DNA from: an uncultured Prevotellaceae bacterium
GTDB taxonomy: Bacteria > Bacteroidota > Bacteroidia > Bacteroidales > Muribaculaceae
Reading direction: 5' to 3'
DNA length: 64,000 nucleotides
Assembly (NCBI GenBank): GCA_900320245.1
Contig: ONRP01000001.1
Span: 91,681-155,680, forward strand
Positions 8,240 to 16,916 of the stretch are shown here, piece after piece; the stretch's first letter is position 1; each line of letters begins with the position of its first letter. The translations under genes were made by a program, and so were the position numbers. Under the pieces are notes generated by a model. It did no database searches. It saw nothing but the letters and a program-made list of their open reading frames with translations, and was not told the origin of the DNA.

Positions 8240-8938
8240 ATGAACTACGCTATCATTGCCGCGGGCGAAGGCTCGCGTCTGGCCCAAGAGGGCATCGCCA
8301 AGCCCAAACCCCTGGTGGAGTTGCAGGGCGAGCCCATGATCGGCCGCCTCATCAACATCATGCTCAGGTGCAACGCCGAGAGCATCAGCATCATCGTCAA
8401 CGAGCACATGACCGAGGTGAGAGAATACCTGCAGGCCCTGGAACTGCCCGTGCCGCTGAACCTGGTGGTGAAGACCACTCCGAGTTCGATGCACAGCCTG
8501 TGGCACCTGAGCCGCGTGATTCCTGAAGGCAAGTTCTGCCTGACAACGGTGGACACCATCTTCCGCGAAGAGGACTTCAAGGGCTACATCGACACCTTTG
8601 AAGCCGATGACGAGGACGACGGCATGTGGGCCGTTACGCCCTTTGTCGACGACGAGAAGCCGCTGTGGGTCGATGTCGACGAGCAGATGACGATTACCGC
8701 CTTCCGCGACAAGCGGTGGGACGGTGCGCGCTACGTATCGGGCGGCGTGTATGCGATGACCGACGGCGCCTTTGAGGTGCTGGAGCACTGTATCGAACAG
8801 GGAGTGAGCCGCATGCGCAACTTCCAGCGTGCGCTCGTGGAGTCGGGCCGCAGACTAAAGGCCTACAGCATCGACAAAATCGTCGATGTGGACCACGCGG
8901 GCGACATCGCCACCGCCGAGGCCTTCCTGGCCGAATAA
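8240..8938 (+). CDS. NTP-transferase domain protein
   Basis: A 232-residue nucleotidyltransferase of the GT-A fold. MNYAIIAAGEGSRLAQEG is the nucleotide-binding signature (G-x-G-x-R), followed by KPKPLVEL, the lysine contacting phosphate. TTVDTIF likely supplies the metal-binding Asp and VDVDHAGDIATAE a second acidic site near the C-terminus. Relatives activate sugar or amino-sugar phosphates to nucleotide sugars; the substrate here cannot be assigned. It is the last gene of the pdxA operon, and a strong hairpin follows 50 nt later. The HAD phosphatase beside it may act on the same metabolite. Confidence 0.82.
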   Translation: MNYAIIAAGEGSRLAQEGIAKPKPLVELQGEPMIGRLINIMLRCNAESISIIVNEHMTEVREYLQALELPVPLNLVVKTTPSSMHSLWHLSRVIPEGKFCLTTVDTIFREEDFKGYIDTFEADDEDDGMWAVTPFVDDEKPLWVDVDEQMTITAFRDKRWDGARYVSGGVYAMTDGAFEVLEHCIEQGVSRMRNFQRALVESGRRLKAYSIDKIVDVDHAGDIATAEAFLAE

Positions 8939-8988
8939 CACCATGCTGGCCCTATGCCGGCAACCACCCACACGTTACCCAAACAACA

Positions 8989-9020
8989 AGCGGGGCGTCC
9001 CTGATGAGGGACGCCCCGCT
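8989..9020. terminator. bidirectional terminator between pdxA operon and C10 protease
   Basis: A perfect 14-bp stem, AGCGGGGCGTCCCT with its complement, around a GATG loop. It lies between two converging genes and can serve both; T-rich tails are short. Confidence 0.8.
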
Positions 9021-9045
9021 ATTGTATCAGTATGCCTGGACTGCG

Positions 9046-12000
9046 TTAACGCTCAAATGCAGGCATCATGGGAGTTGCAATCCGAGTGGGAACACCATTG
9101 AGCACCCAACCAATCAGAGTGGTCACGTCGTCGATGTCGACCTTCTCGTCACTGTTCAGGTCACCACAAATGAAGCAGATGTCGCCACCCTTGAGCACGT
9201 ATTCGATCATCACGGTCACGTCGTTGATATCAACATTACCGTTGTGGTCTACGTCACCCTGGGGATAGGGATGCGCGTTGGCGAACAGGGTAACCTCCTC
9301 GATGTTGCTCCAGTCGCTCTCGGTGCCGTCCATGTAGAGGGCCTTAACCCTGTAGAGGAAGGTGCCAGCCTCGGCGAGGTTCTTCACGGTGTAATACTTC
9401 TCGGTAATGTTCTCGATCAGACGATAGGTCTCATTACCGGTTTCGTTAGCCATGAGCGTAGAGGGCCTTGCGTCGCCAGAATAAACAGCGATCAGGGTCA
9501 TATTCGGCGAGTAGCTAGCATCGTTCGAGATCATCGTGATCTGCTCACCTGAGCTTGCGGTTACCACCCAGTAGTAGGTCTCGTTCTTGCTGAAGTTGTG
9601 GCTAACAGCAGCCGTCTGCGGCGTGGAAACAGTCACATCTCCGATACCATCAGTTGCACTATTCTGCGAGGTAACCATTACCGTGAATGTAGCATTGGTG
9701 TAACCCTCGGGAATCGTGTACTTGATATAGCCCTGTGCAACATTGTTGTAATTGTTCTTGATGTAGATGGCATTGTTACCGCCACGCACATTCACACCAC
9801 TCCAAGGAGCGGGCAAAGTGATGTCGTTATAGGAATTGCCAGTATAAGCGCTACCGCTCAACGAATGGAGCAGGACGGGCTCAGCAGGCTCAACAACCTT
9901 GGGCGAAACCTCGAGGGTGTAACTCGTCACGTTGGCATCGGGAGTTGCGTCGGTCCAGTCGGCACGGAACTGAGTCAGTGCGATGAGGGCCTCGTTGGCA
10001 GGCTGCATCACGGGAACATACTTCTCGAGGGTAGCCACACCATTCAGGGCGACAGTAACAGGATCAGCGCCACCTCCAGCGATGCTGATCGTAGCATTGT
10101 GGCTACCGAACAGCGTCGGGTTGTAGTTCACGGTCACGGTCACGCCATTGGCAGCCTGAGCAGCGGTAATGGTCGACGGGCTGAAGGAGTAAACGCCATT
10201 GGGGTCACTCAGAACCAGGCTGATGTTGCCGGTCAGGTTCTGGCCGTTAACGACGAAGGTCTGGGTTGCAGTTCCACCGACAAGGGTGTTGAACGACAGT
10301 GACGAGGGGTCAGCCGTAATGGTGCGAACGGGCTGGGTTGCGGTACCCGTGAGCGAAACGGTCTTGGAGGTTGCACCGCCGCCGCTAACGGTTACGGTTG
10401 CATTGTGGCTACCTGCCGCTGTCGGGGCGTAGGTTACTGTCACGGTAGCACCGGCTGCAGCCTGGGCAGCAGTGAGGGTCGTCGGAGTGATGGTGTAAGC
10501 ACCATTGCCACCGCTCAAGGACAAGGTGAGCGCACCATTCAGGTTAGTACCAGTCACATTGAAGGTCTTGGTAACAGGATTATCGGTGTCGGTACTGAAC
10601 GATAACGAATTGGGATCCACCGTAATAGCGCGAGGGGGTTCGCTAGCGCTACCGGTAAGGGAAACGGTCTTGGTTTCGGCACCATCACTGGTTATGGTAA
10701 TTGTACCGGTGTGGTTGCCAGCCGCGGAGGGATTGTAGGTAACCGTGACCTCAACGCCAGTCGTACCAAGAGCGCTGTTGGTCTTCAGGATGATACTGGG
10801 AGAAACTGAGAAACCGGTTCCCGAAGCAGCCAACCTGACGCTAGCGGTAAGGTTAGCAGCAGTAACATTGAAAGTCTTGGTCACAGGCGTGCCGGCCTGA
10901 GTGCTGAACGACAGCGATGAGACACTGGCATTGACGACGGGCGTAGCCGAAGCAGCGGTACCGGTCAGGGATACCGTCTGGCTCGTGGCACCGCTGCTTG
11001 CAACGGTGATTGTACCAACATGGTTACCCATAACAGCGGGATTATAGGTCACGGTCACGGTAGCACCGGCCATAGCCTGCTCCTTGGTGAGGCTTGTAGG
11101 TGAAACCGTGAAGTAGCTATTACCGCCCTTGGTAATCGTCACATCGGCATAGAGGTTCTCGGCATTAACGGTGAAGGTCTTGGTCACGGTGCCACCAGGA
11201 GAAGTCTCGAAGGCCAACGAGGTGGGGTTAACGGTCAGCGCGGGCTGAGTAACCTGTCCACCGGGAGGCATAATACCCACGATAGCCTGCTGAGTCTGGT
11301 TGAAGGTGTATCCATCACCATCGCTGAATGCGTTCATAGCGCACCAGTTGTTGCCTTGACCACTCCAACCGAAGTTGATGTGATACTTGCTGTCGCTATC
11401 ACGATAACCGTCGACGTTGAAAGCATGGCCACCCGCACTGTTGTCCACGCCCAGATAAACCACGGGACGGCCGGCAGCCATCTCACCGATGATGAGGTTG
11501 GCCCAGTTGGTTGTGCTATAGGATGACTTGTTAGCCAGACGCGTGTTGGAGTCATAGCCGAAGTTCTTGAACATCGTGGCGATAATCTGTGATTGGGTGT
11601 TGTAGATACCACTACCGGAAACACCATACATCATTTGCTCGGCCTGGCCGACGTAACGCATCAGCGTGGCCACGGCAGTGCCTTGAGCAGAATTGTAGCC
11701 ACTCAAGTAACTGTCCCTCATATTACCCCAGTCAAAAGACGTGCCACTCAAACCAGGATAGGTAAAGTTAACCTCATTGGAATAATAGGTACCGATATCC
11801 AGGGTCGAAGTGTAGGAAGCGATAGCGCCGACCGATGCGGGATACTTCCAGTAGTAGAGCACCATCGAAGCCGAGGTTGCGGGGCAACCGGTCACGCACT
11901 GGTAAGTCCTGTTGTTGTAGGTAAACTTACACTGGTTGTAATAAGGAGCAGACTGGTCCCAGTTACAAGTCAGCAGGGGGCCATAGGTAACAGCGCCCAG

Positions 12001-12420
12001 TTTCGTGCGCATCTGCGACTCTTTCTGGACCTGCAGTCTGGGATTGTCAAACAAGAAAGAAATCTGTTTCTTGTAGTGGCTGAGCACATCAATCATCGCA
12101 GGGGGAAGATTGTTGATGTCGGCCAGAGGGCTGTCACCAACCATCAGAACTACCTCAGCACGGTCATCACCAGCGATAACGAGGAAGGTAGTCGACGTGT
12201 TGTAAATGTAATAGACCGGATTAGTGTGCTTGACATTGTCACTCATCTCGGCCTTCAAGAGAACGGGATTCAAAGCAGCCGGAGCCATCATCTTGCCGGC
12301 ATACATCTCATTGGCAAGATAATTCTTAGCCACCTTAGCCGCCGCATTCTTATCGATAGGGGCGGCCTGTAATGACAGCGCAGCAATGGCTACTGTCAAT
12401 AACAATAGGATTTTCTTCAT
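9046..12420 (-). CDS. secreted C10 (streptopain-like) cysteine protease with Ig-like repeats and dockerin tail
   Basis: A 1124-residue exported protein. Signal peptide 1-20; an inhibitory Spi-like prodomain to about 140; C10 peptidase domain about 145-385 with catalytic Cys179 (TGCPATSASM), His332 (GGHAFNVDGY) and the conserved Trp352 (NFGWSG). Four tandem Ig-like repeats of about 93 residues follow, each of the type PSSLSF...VTKTFNV...VTVTYNP...TVSLTG; then a fibronectin-like region. At the C-terminus there are two EF-hand/dockerin repeats (GDVDHNGNVDINDVT and GDLNSDEKVDIDDVT) before a short tail ending MMPAFER. Related proteases (SpeB, interpain, Bfp) degrade host proteins. It is monocistronic, with a clear promoter and a terminator. 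The dockerin suggests attachment to a partner, which is not seen in this window. Confidence 0.92.
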   Translation of the reverse strand: MKKILLLLTVAIAALSLQAAPIDKNAAAKVAKNYLANEMYAGKMMAPAALNPVLLKAEMSDNVKHTNPVYYIYNTSTTFLVIAGDDRAEVVLMVGDSPLADINNLPPAMIDVLSHYKKQISFLFDNPRLQVQKESQMRTKLGAVTYGPLLTCNWDQSAPYYNQCKFTYNNRTYQCVTGCPATSASMVLYYWKYPASVGAIASYTSTLDIGTYYSNEVNFTYPGLSGTSFDWGNMRDSYLSGYNSAQGTAVATLMRYVGQAEQMMYGVSGSGIYNTQSQIIATMFKNFGYDSNTRLANKSSYSTTNWANLIIGEMAAGRPVVYLGVDNSAGGHAFNVDGYRDSDSKYHINFGWSGQGNNWCAMNAFSDGDGYTFNQTQQAIVGIMPPGGQVTQPALTVNPTSLAFETSPGGTVTKTFTVNAENLYADVTITKGGNSYFTVSPTSLTKEQAMAGATVTVTYNPAVMGNHVGTITVASSGATSQTVSLTGTAASATPVVNASVSSLSFSTQAGTPVTKTFNVTAANLTASVRLAASGTGFSVSPSIILKTNSALGTTGVEVTVTYNPSAAGNHTGTITITSDGAETKTVSLTGSASEPPRAITVDPNSLSFSTDTDNPVTKTFNVTGTNLNGALTLSLSGGNGAYTITPTTLTAAQAAAGATVTVTYAPTAAGSHNATVTVSGGGATSKTVSLTGTATQPVRTITADPSSLSFNTLVGGTATQTFVVNGQNLTGNISLVLSDPNGVYSFSPSTITAAQAANGVTVTVNYNPTLFGSHNATISIAGGGADPVTVALNGVATLEKYVPVMQPANEALIALTQFRADWTDATPDANVTSYTLEVSPKVVEPAEPVLLHSLSGSAYTGNSYNDITLPAPWSGVNVRGGNNAIYIKNNYNNVAQGYIKYTIPEGYTNATFTVMVTSQNSATDGIGDVTVSTPQTAAVSHNFSKNETYYWVVTASSGEQITMISNDASYSPNMTLIAVYSGDARPSTLMANETGNETYRLIENITEKYYTVKNLAEAGTFLYRVKALYMDGTESDWSNIEEVTLFANAHPYPQGDVDHNGNVDINDVTVMIEYVLKGGDICFICGDLNSDEKVDIDDVTTLIGWVLNGVPTRIATPMMPAFER

Positions 12421-12483
12421 TACTAAAATGTTAGGTTAATTATTGATGTTGATTAAACAAAATTCGGTTTTCATAAACGGTGG

Positions 12484-12514
12484 CAAATGTATACATTATT
12501 AATTTAATGGACAA
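12484..12514 (-). promoter_or_regulatory. promoter of the C10 protease gene
   Basis: On the minus strand TTG (12514-12512), 20 nt, then TACATTTG (12491-12484). This gives a leader of about 60 nt. Confidence 0.65.
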
Positions 12515-12901
12515 AAATTTACCACGGAAAAAACGATTTTCCCAGCAAATAGCCATTTTCGTCCAACCAATTATCGTCAACGAGCCAAACCGAGCCCACC
12601 CCTTCACCGACCCATACCGCACGCCCTGATTATACCGAAAAAAGCAGGGCACCATAATTAACATTTATTATCCAATACACCCCCTAATTTTGCATTTTTT
12701 ATGTGTATTTCTTGTAACTATGGCAACTTTTAACATCCGAAAACAAAATTTTCAAGTTCTTTTAGACCTCAATTCAAAAAATGGCTGTAATTTAGCGGCG
12801 TTTTTTGCGGACGAATGCCTGCAAAAGCCGTTTAACCCGAATCGGGTAACGCTGTTATTCACGTAGACAATAACTTATAACATTAACTGTAATAAAAGAT
12901 T
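12515..12901. other. divergent intergenic region before the inositol-phosphate synthase
   Basis: No gene is seen. A TAATTTTG box at 12685-12692 could be the -7 element for the rightward gene, but it lacks a TTG at the right distance and would imply a leader of about 200 nt. A second weak box, TAATTTAG, occurs near 12790. Confidence 0.35.
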
Positions 12902-14209
12902 ATGGCAAAAGAAATCGTTAAGCCCGCTACCGGCAAGTTAGGTATCATGGTAGTTGGATTGGGTGCCGTGAGCACCACTTTCATGACTGGTGTTATGATG
13001 GCCCGTAAGGGTCTTGCAAAGCCTGTTGGCAGCATGACACAGTATGACAAGATTCGCATTGGAAAAGGCGAGAACAAGAAGTACTTACACTATAATGAAA
13101 TCGTGTCGATGCCCAGCCTGGACGACCTCGTGTTTGCCGCTTGGGACGTCTTCCCCGCCAATGCCTATGAGAGCGCCATCAACGCCGAGGTACTGAAGGA
13201 GAAGGACATTGAGCCCGTTAAGGACGAACTGCTGAAGATCAAGCCGATGAAGGCTGCTTTTGACAAGAACTACGCCAAGCGCCTGGACGGCGACAACGTG
13301 AAGCAGTGCAAGGACCGCTGGGACATGACCGAGCAGGTTCGCGAGGACATCCGCAACTTCAAGAAGGAGACCGGTGTTGACCGCGTAGTTGTACTGTGGG
13401 CCGCTTCGACCGAAATCTACGTTGAGCCCGACATGAAGTACCATGGCACCATGGCAGCCCTCGAGCAGGCCATGAAGGACAACGTGGTTGACAAGATCGC
13501 TCCCTCGATGTGCTATGCTTACGCTGCCCTGGCCGAGGATTGCCCCTTCATCATGGGTGCTCCCAACACCACCGTCGACATCCCCGCCATGTGGGAGATG
13601 TCCGAGAAGACCCATGTGCCCATCGCCGGTAAGGACTTCAAGACCGGCCAGACCCTGGTGAAGAGCGGTTTCGCTCCCATCATCGGTACCCGCATGCTCG
13701 GTCTGAACGGTTGGTTCTCGACCAACATCCTGGGCAACCGCGACGGTCTCGTGCTTGATGAGCCCGCCAACTTCCGCACCAAGGAGGTGAGCAAACTGTC
13801 GACGCTCGAGTCGATTCTCGTGGCCGACGACCAGCCCGACCTGTACAGCGAGTACTACCACAAGGTACGTATCAACTACTACCCGCCCCGCAACGACAAC
13901 AAGGAGGGTTGGGACAATATCGACATCTTCGGCTGGATGGGCTATCCCATGCAGATCAAGATCAACTTCCTGTGCCGCGACTCTATTCTGGCCGCTCCCC
14001 TGTGCCTCGACCTGTGTCTGCTCATGGACCTGGCTCACCGCGCCGGCCGCTACGGCACTCAGCGCTTCCTGAGTTTCTTCCTCAAGAGCCCGATGCACGA
14101 CTACACCAAGGGCGAGGTTCCCGTTAACCACCTGTTCCAGCAGTACGTGATGCTGAAGAACGCCATCCGTGAGATGGGCGGTTACGAAGCCGACGAGGAA
14201 ATCGACTAA
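12902..14209 (+). CDS. ino1: myo-inositol-1-phosphate synthase
   Basis: A 435-residue NAD-dependent cytoplasmic enzyme converting glucose 6-phosphate to 1L-myo-inositol 1-phosphate. The N-terminal Rossmann motif is KLGIMVVGLGAVSTTF. Later blocks typical of the family are VVLWAASTE, the SMCYAYAALAEDCPFIMGAPNTT segment, GKDFKTGQTLVKSG (active-site Lys residues), LGLNGWFSTNILGNRDG, and the C-terminal domain with DSILAAPLCLDLCLLMDLA. In gut Bacteroidetes this enzyme feeds inositol-phospholipid and inositol-sphingolipid synthesis. Here it stands alone: the CDP-alcohol transferase and phosphatase that accompany it in Bacteroides are not adjacent. A terminator follows directly. Confidence 0.93.
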   Translation: MAKEIVKPATGKLGIMVVGLGAVSTTFMTGVMMARKGLAKPVGSMTQYDKIRIGKGENKKYLHYNEIVSMPSLDDLVFAAWDVFPANAYESAINAEVLKEKDIEPVKDELLKIKPMKAAFDKNYAKRLDGDNVKQCKDRWDMTEQVREDIRNFKKETGVDRVVVLWAASTEIYVEPDMKYHGTMAALEQAMKDNVVDKIAPSMCYAYAALAEDCPFIMGAPNTTVDIPAMWEMSEKTHVPIAGKDFKTGQTLVKSGFAPIIGTRMLGLNGWFSTNILGNRDGLVLDEPANFRTKEVSKLSTLESILVADDQPDLYSEYYHKVRINYYPPRNDNKEGWDNIDIFGWMGYPMQIKINFLCRDSILAAPLCLDLCLLMDLAHRAGRYGTQRFLSFFLKSPMHDYTKGEVPVNHLFQQYVMLKNAIREMGGYEADEEID

Positions 14210-14241
14210 TCACGATTGACCCCGTTCAATCAACACACATA

Positions 14242-14280
14242 GCGGGTGGCAGCCATTGCGGTTGCCACCCGCATTATTTT
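14242..14280 (+). terminator. terminator after inositol-phosphate synthase
   Basis: Stem GCGGGTGGCA (14242-14251) with TGCCACCCGC (14263-14272), followed by ATTATTTT. Confidence 0.8.
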
Positions 14281-14342
14281 GCGGCACCAACCAGCGTTCC
14301 ACGGTTTATGTAGGCATTAAAGTTTTTTTATTCATGTAAATT

Positions 14343-14373
14343 TTGCCGTTTCCATTTAATTACAGTAAATTTG
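14343..14373 (+). promoter_or_regulatory. promoter of the wzc-ugd operon
   Basis: TTG (14343-14345), 20 nt, TAAATTTG (14366-14373); leader about 75 nt. Confidence 0.65.
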
Positions 14374-14456
14374 CAGCAAATTATGCGGTAGAGTCAACAA
14401 GTCTGCCGTGCATCATAGTTTAAACTACACTGATAATCGGAAAAAATTCACTTATC

Positions 14457-16892
14457 ATGCAAGAAATAGTTCAAGAAGACCTGGTCGCAAGAGCGGTTGC
14501 CGCCGAGAAGAAGAAAAAGCGCGCCCGCACAGGTGTCAAGTGGGACCGTCTGTTCATGGCGTGTGCCTACAACTGGTACTGGTTTGTATTGTCAATGATT
14601 GTGTGCTCGTGCATCGCCTACCTGTATGCTAAGAGCCAGCCGCAGTTCTATGTGGCCAAATCATCCATCCTGATCCGCTCCAAGGACAGTGCACAAGGCA
14701 CGCCCTCGATGACGTTCAGCGACCTGGGACTGAGCACCGTGAACTACATCCCCAACGAGCCCCACAAACTCAAATCGTCAAGAGTGATGGAGGTTGTAGT
14801 GAACTCGCTGGGTCTGAATGTGCAGTACTTCGGCCACATGTTCCTGCGCGACGTGAACATCTACAAGAACACGCCGGTACAGGTCACCCCGCTGAAAGAA
14901 GTCACCTCGGGCTACACCATCACCATCGTTCCCAAGAGTGCCGAAGAGTTTGAGTTCAAGGTCGGCCAGGGAGAGTGGAAGAAAGCCCACTTCGGCAACA
15001 AGGTGAACACCCAGTATGGTCCCGTTGCCATCACCAAGACCGACAAATTCAACGACAGCCACATCGACTACAACCTCATTGTAGTCGTGAGCAACCCGAT
15101 GTCGACGGCAAGGGCTCTCTCGTCAGCAATGATGGTAGAACTTGCCGACGCCCACAGCGACGTGATCAACCTGGCCATCAGGGGCACCAACGCCGAGATG
15201 TGTGCCGACATTCTCAACGCCCTGGTTGTAGCCTATAACCAGGAGGGTATCAACGATATGAACCAGGTGGCCCGCAACACCGAGGCCTTCATTGCCGAAC
15301 GTGTCGCCGACCTGTCCAAGGACCTGAGCGGCGTGGACAACGAAGTAGCCATCCTGACGGCTAATTCAGCCAACTCGATGATGCTGGGTGCCGAAGGCAA
15401 CACGATGCGTCACGTTGATGACACCGAGAACGTCATGCTGGAACTCAACCTGGCCAGCCAAATCCGCAACTTCATCGCCGGTATGGGTCCCAATGACCTG
15501 ATTCCCGCCAACTCAGGCATGAGCAATGCCGGTATCTCCGGACAGATCGACAGTTACAACCAGGCCATGCAGGAGTACCTGAAGATTGCCGCCACCTCGA
15601 GTTCAGAGAACCCCGTCATGAAGGAGTTGGCCAACACGCTGGCTTCCCAGAAGAGGACCATCATCGCCAGTATCGACAACTACATCTCCACGCTGCGCAC
15701 CCGCCAGGGCCAGGCCCAGCGCCTGCAGAACCAGGCCCGCAGCAGCATGACGGCCAACCCGGCCCATGAGAAGGCCATCACCGAGGTTACCCGCCAGCAG
15801 AAAATCAAGGAGGAACTCTACCTGTACCTGCTGAACAAGCGCGAGGAAAACGCCCTGCAGATGGCAATTACCGAGCCCAACGCCAAGGTGATGGAACCCG
15901 CTATTCCCAATCCCGTACCCGTTACCGCTCCGCTGTCGCGTATCGTTCTCACGGGTATGGTTATCGGTCTGCTGATTCCCGCCCTGATTCTGTACGGTGT
16001 ATTCTGGTACTTCTCGCTCGACAAGACCATCCACACGCGCCGCGAGATTGAAGAGGTGTGCGACATACCCATCCTGGGTGAGTTGCCGGCCAAGAAGGCC
16101 AATGTCACCGGCGAGATCGTGGTTAACGAGACCTCTAACGACCGCATGAATGAGGCCTTCCGAATAGTGAGGAACAACCTGGACTTCGTCACGAGTCAGA
16201 ACAATCCCGACAACGATGCCACAGTCATCCAGTTCACCTCGACCATGTCGGGTGAAGGAAAGAGTTTCGTTGCCGTGAACCTCGCCCTGTCCTACACCTA
16301 TGTGAACAAGCGCGTGATTGTAGTCGACCTTGACTTGCGCAAAGGTAAGTTCTCGGAATATGTGGGCGTACAGGACGGTAAGGGTGCTTCGGCATTCCTG
16401 TCGGGCAAGGAGACCGACCTCCACAATGTCATCCACCACGGTGCATTGCACGAGGGCTTCGACATCATCAGTGTAGGTGCCATTCCTCCCAACCCCACCG
16501 CCCTGCTGATGAGCGAAAACATGACCAAGATGATTGACCAACTCAAGAAGGAGTACGACTACGTCATCCTCGATACCGTGCCCTATAACCTGATTGCCGA
16601 CGCTGCTATCGTGAACCGCTTTGTGGACCTCACCATCTACGTCGTGCGTGACGGCCGTGTCGAGCAGCAGTACATGTACGAACTTGAGAATATGGCTGCC
16701 GAGAACAAGATCAAGAACCTCACGATCCTCGTCAACGACATCAAGGTGAGCAAGACCCGCTACAACTACTCGTATGCCTACGGTTACGGTAAGGGCTACG
16801 GCTATGGTTACGGCTACGGCTACGGCTATGGCTACGGTGGCGACAGCGGCGGCTACTATATCGACGACACTCCCAAGGAGAACAGATCATAA
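14457..16892 (+). CDS. polysaccharide co-polymerase / tyrosine autokinase (Wzc type)
   Basis: An 811-residue inner-membrane protein. A basic N-terminus leads into TM1 (about 38-58), followed by a Wzz-type periplasmic domain with a coiled-coil region (about 250-480) and TM2 (about 498-520, IVLTGMVIGLLIPALILYG). The cytoplasmic BY-kinase domain has Walker A STMSGEGKS near 595-603, Walker A' VIVVDLDLRKG near 622 and Walker B YDYVILDTVP. The C-terminal tail is a tyrosine-glycine cluster with 14 Tyr among the last 45 or so residues, the expected trans-autophosphorylation site. The family controls chain length and export of capsule or exopolysaccharide through cycles of tyrosine phosphorylation. 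It is followed 24 nt later by a UDP-glucose dehydrogenase, a known BY-kinase substrate in other bacteria. No phosphatase gene (Wzb or PHP type) is adjacent. Confidence 0.93.
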   Translation: MQEIVQEDLVARAVAAEKKKKRARTGVKWDRLFMACAYNWYWFVLSMIVCSCIAYLYAKSQPQFYVAKSSILIRSKDSAQGTPSMTFSDLGLSTVNYIPNEPHKLKSSRVMEVVVNSLGLNVQYFGHMFLRDVNIYKNTPVQVTPLKEVTSGYTITIVPKSAEEFEFKVGQGEWKKAHFGNKVNTQYGPVAITKTDKFNDSHIDYNLIVVVSNPMSTARALSSAMMVELADAHSDVINLAIRGTNAEMCADILNALVVAYNQEGINDMNQVARNTEAFIAERVADLSKDLSGVDNEVAILTANSANSMMLGAEGNTMRHVDDTENVMLELNLASQIRNFIAGMGPNDLIPANSGMSNAGISGQIDSYNQAMQEYLKIAATSSSENPVMKELANTLASQKRTIIASIDNYISTLRTRQGQAQRLQNQARSSMTANPAHEKAITEVTRQQKIKEELYLYLLNKREENALQMAITEPNAKVMEPAIPNPVPVTAPLSRIVLTGMVIGLLIPALILYGVFWYFSLDKTIHTRREIEEVCDIPILGELPAKKANVTGEIVVNETSNDRMNEAFRIVRNNLDFVTSQNNPDNDATVIQFTSTMSGEGKSFVAVNLALSYTYVNKRVIVVDLDLRKGKFSEYVGVQDGKGASAFLSGKETDLHNVIHHGALHEGFDIISVGAIPPNPTALLMSENMTKMIDQLKKEYDYVILDTVPYNLIADAAIVNRFVDLTIYVVRDGRVEQQYMYELENMAAENKIKNLTILVNDIKVSKTRYNYSYAYGYGKGYGYGYGYGYGYGYGGDSGGYYIDDTPKENRS
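16794..16838 (+). repeat. in-frame GGY-TAY microrepeat encoding the Tyr-Gly tail
   Basis: Seven consecutive 6-base units of the form GGC/GGT TAC/TAT encode (GY)7 inside the kinase tail. The codon alternation (TAC/TAT) is imperfect, but the purine-pyrimidine pattern is regular enough for slippage in steps of one Gly-Tyr pair. Confidence 0.8.
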
Positions 16893-16916
16893 CCTCAACC
16901 CAGTTTTTCACGACAT

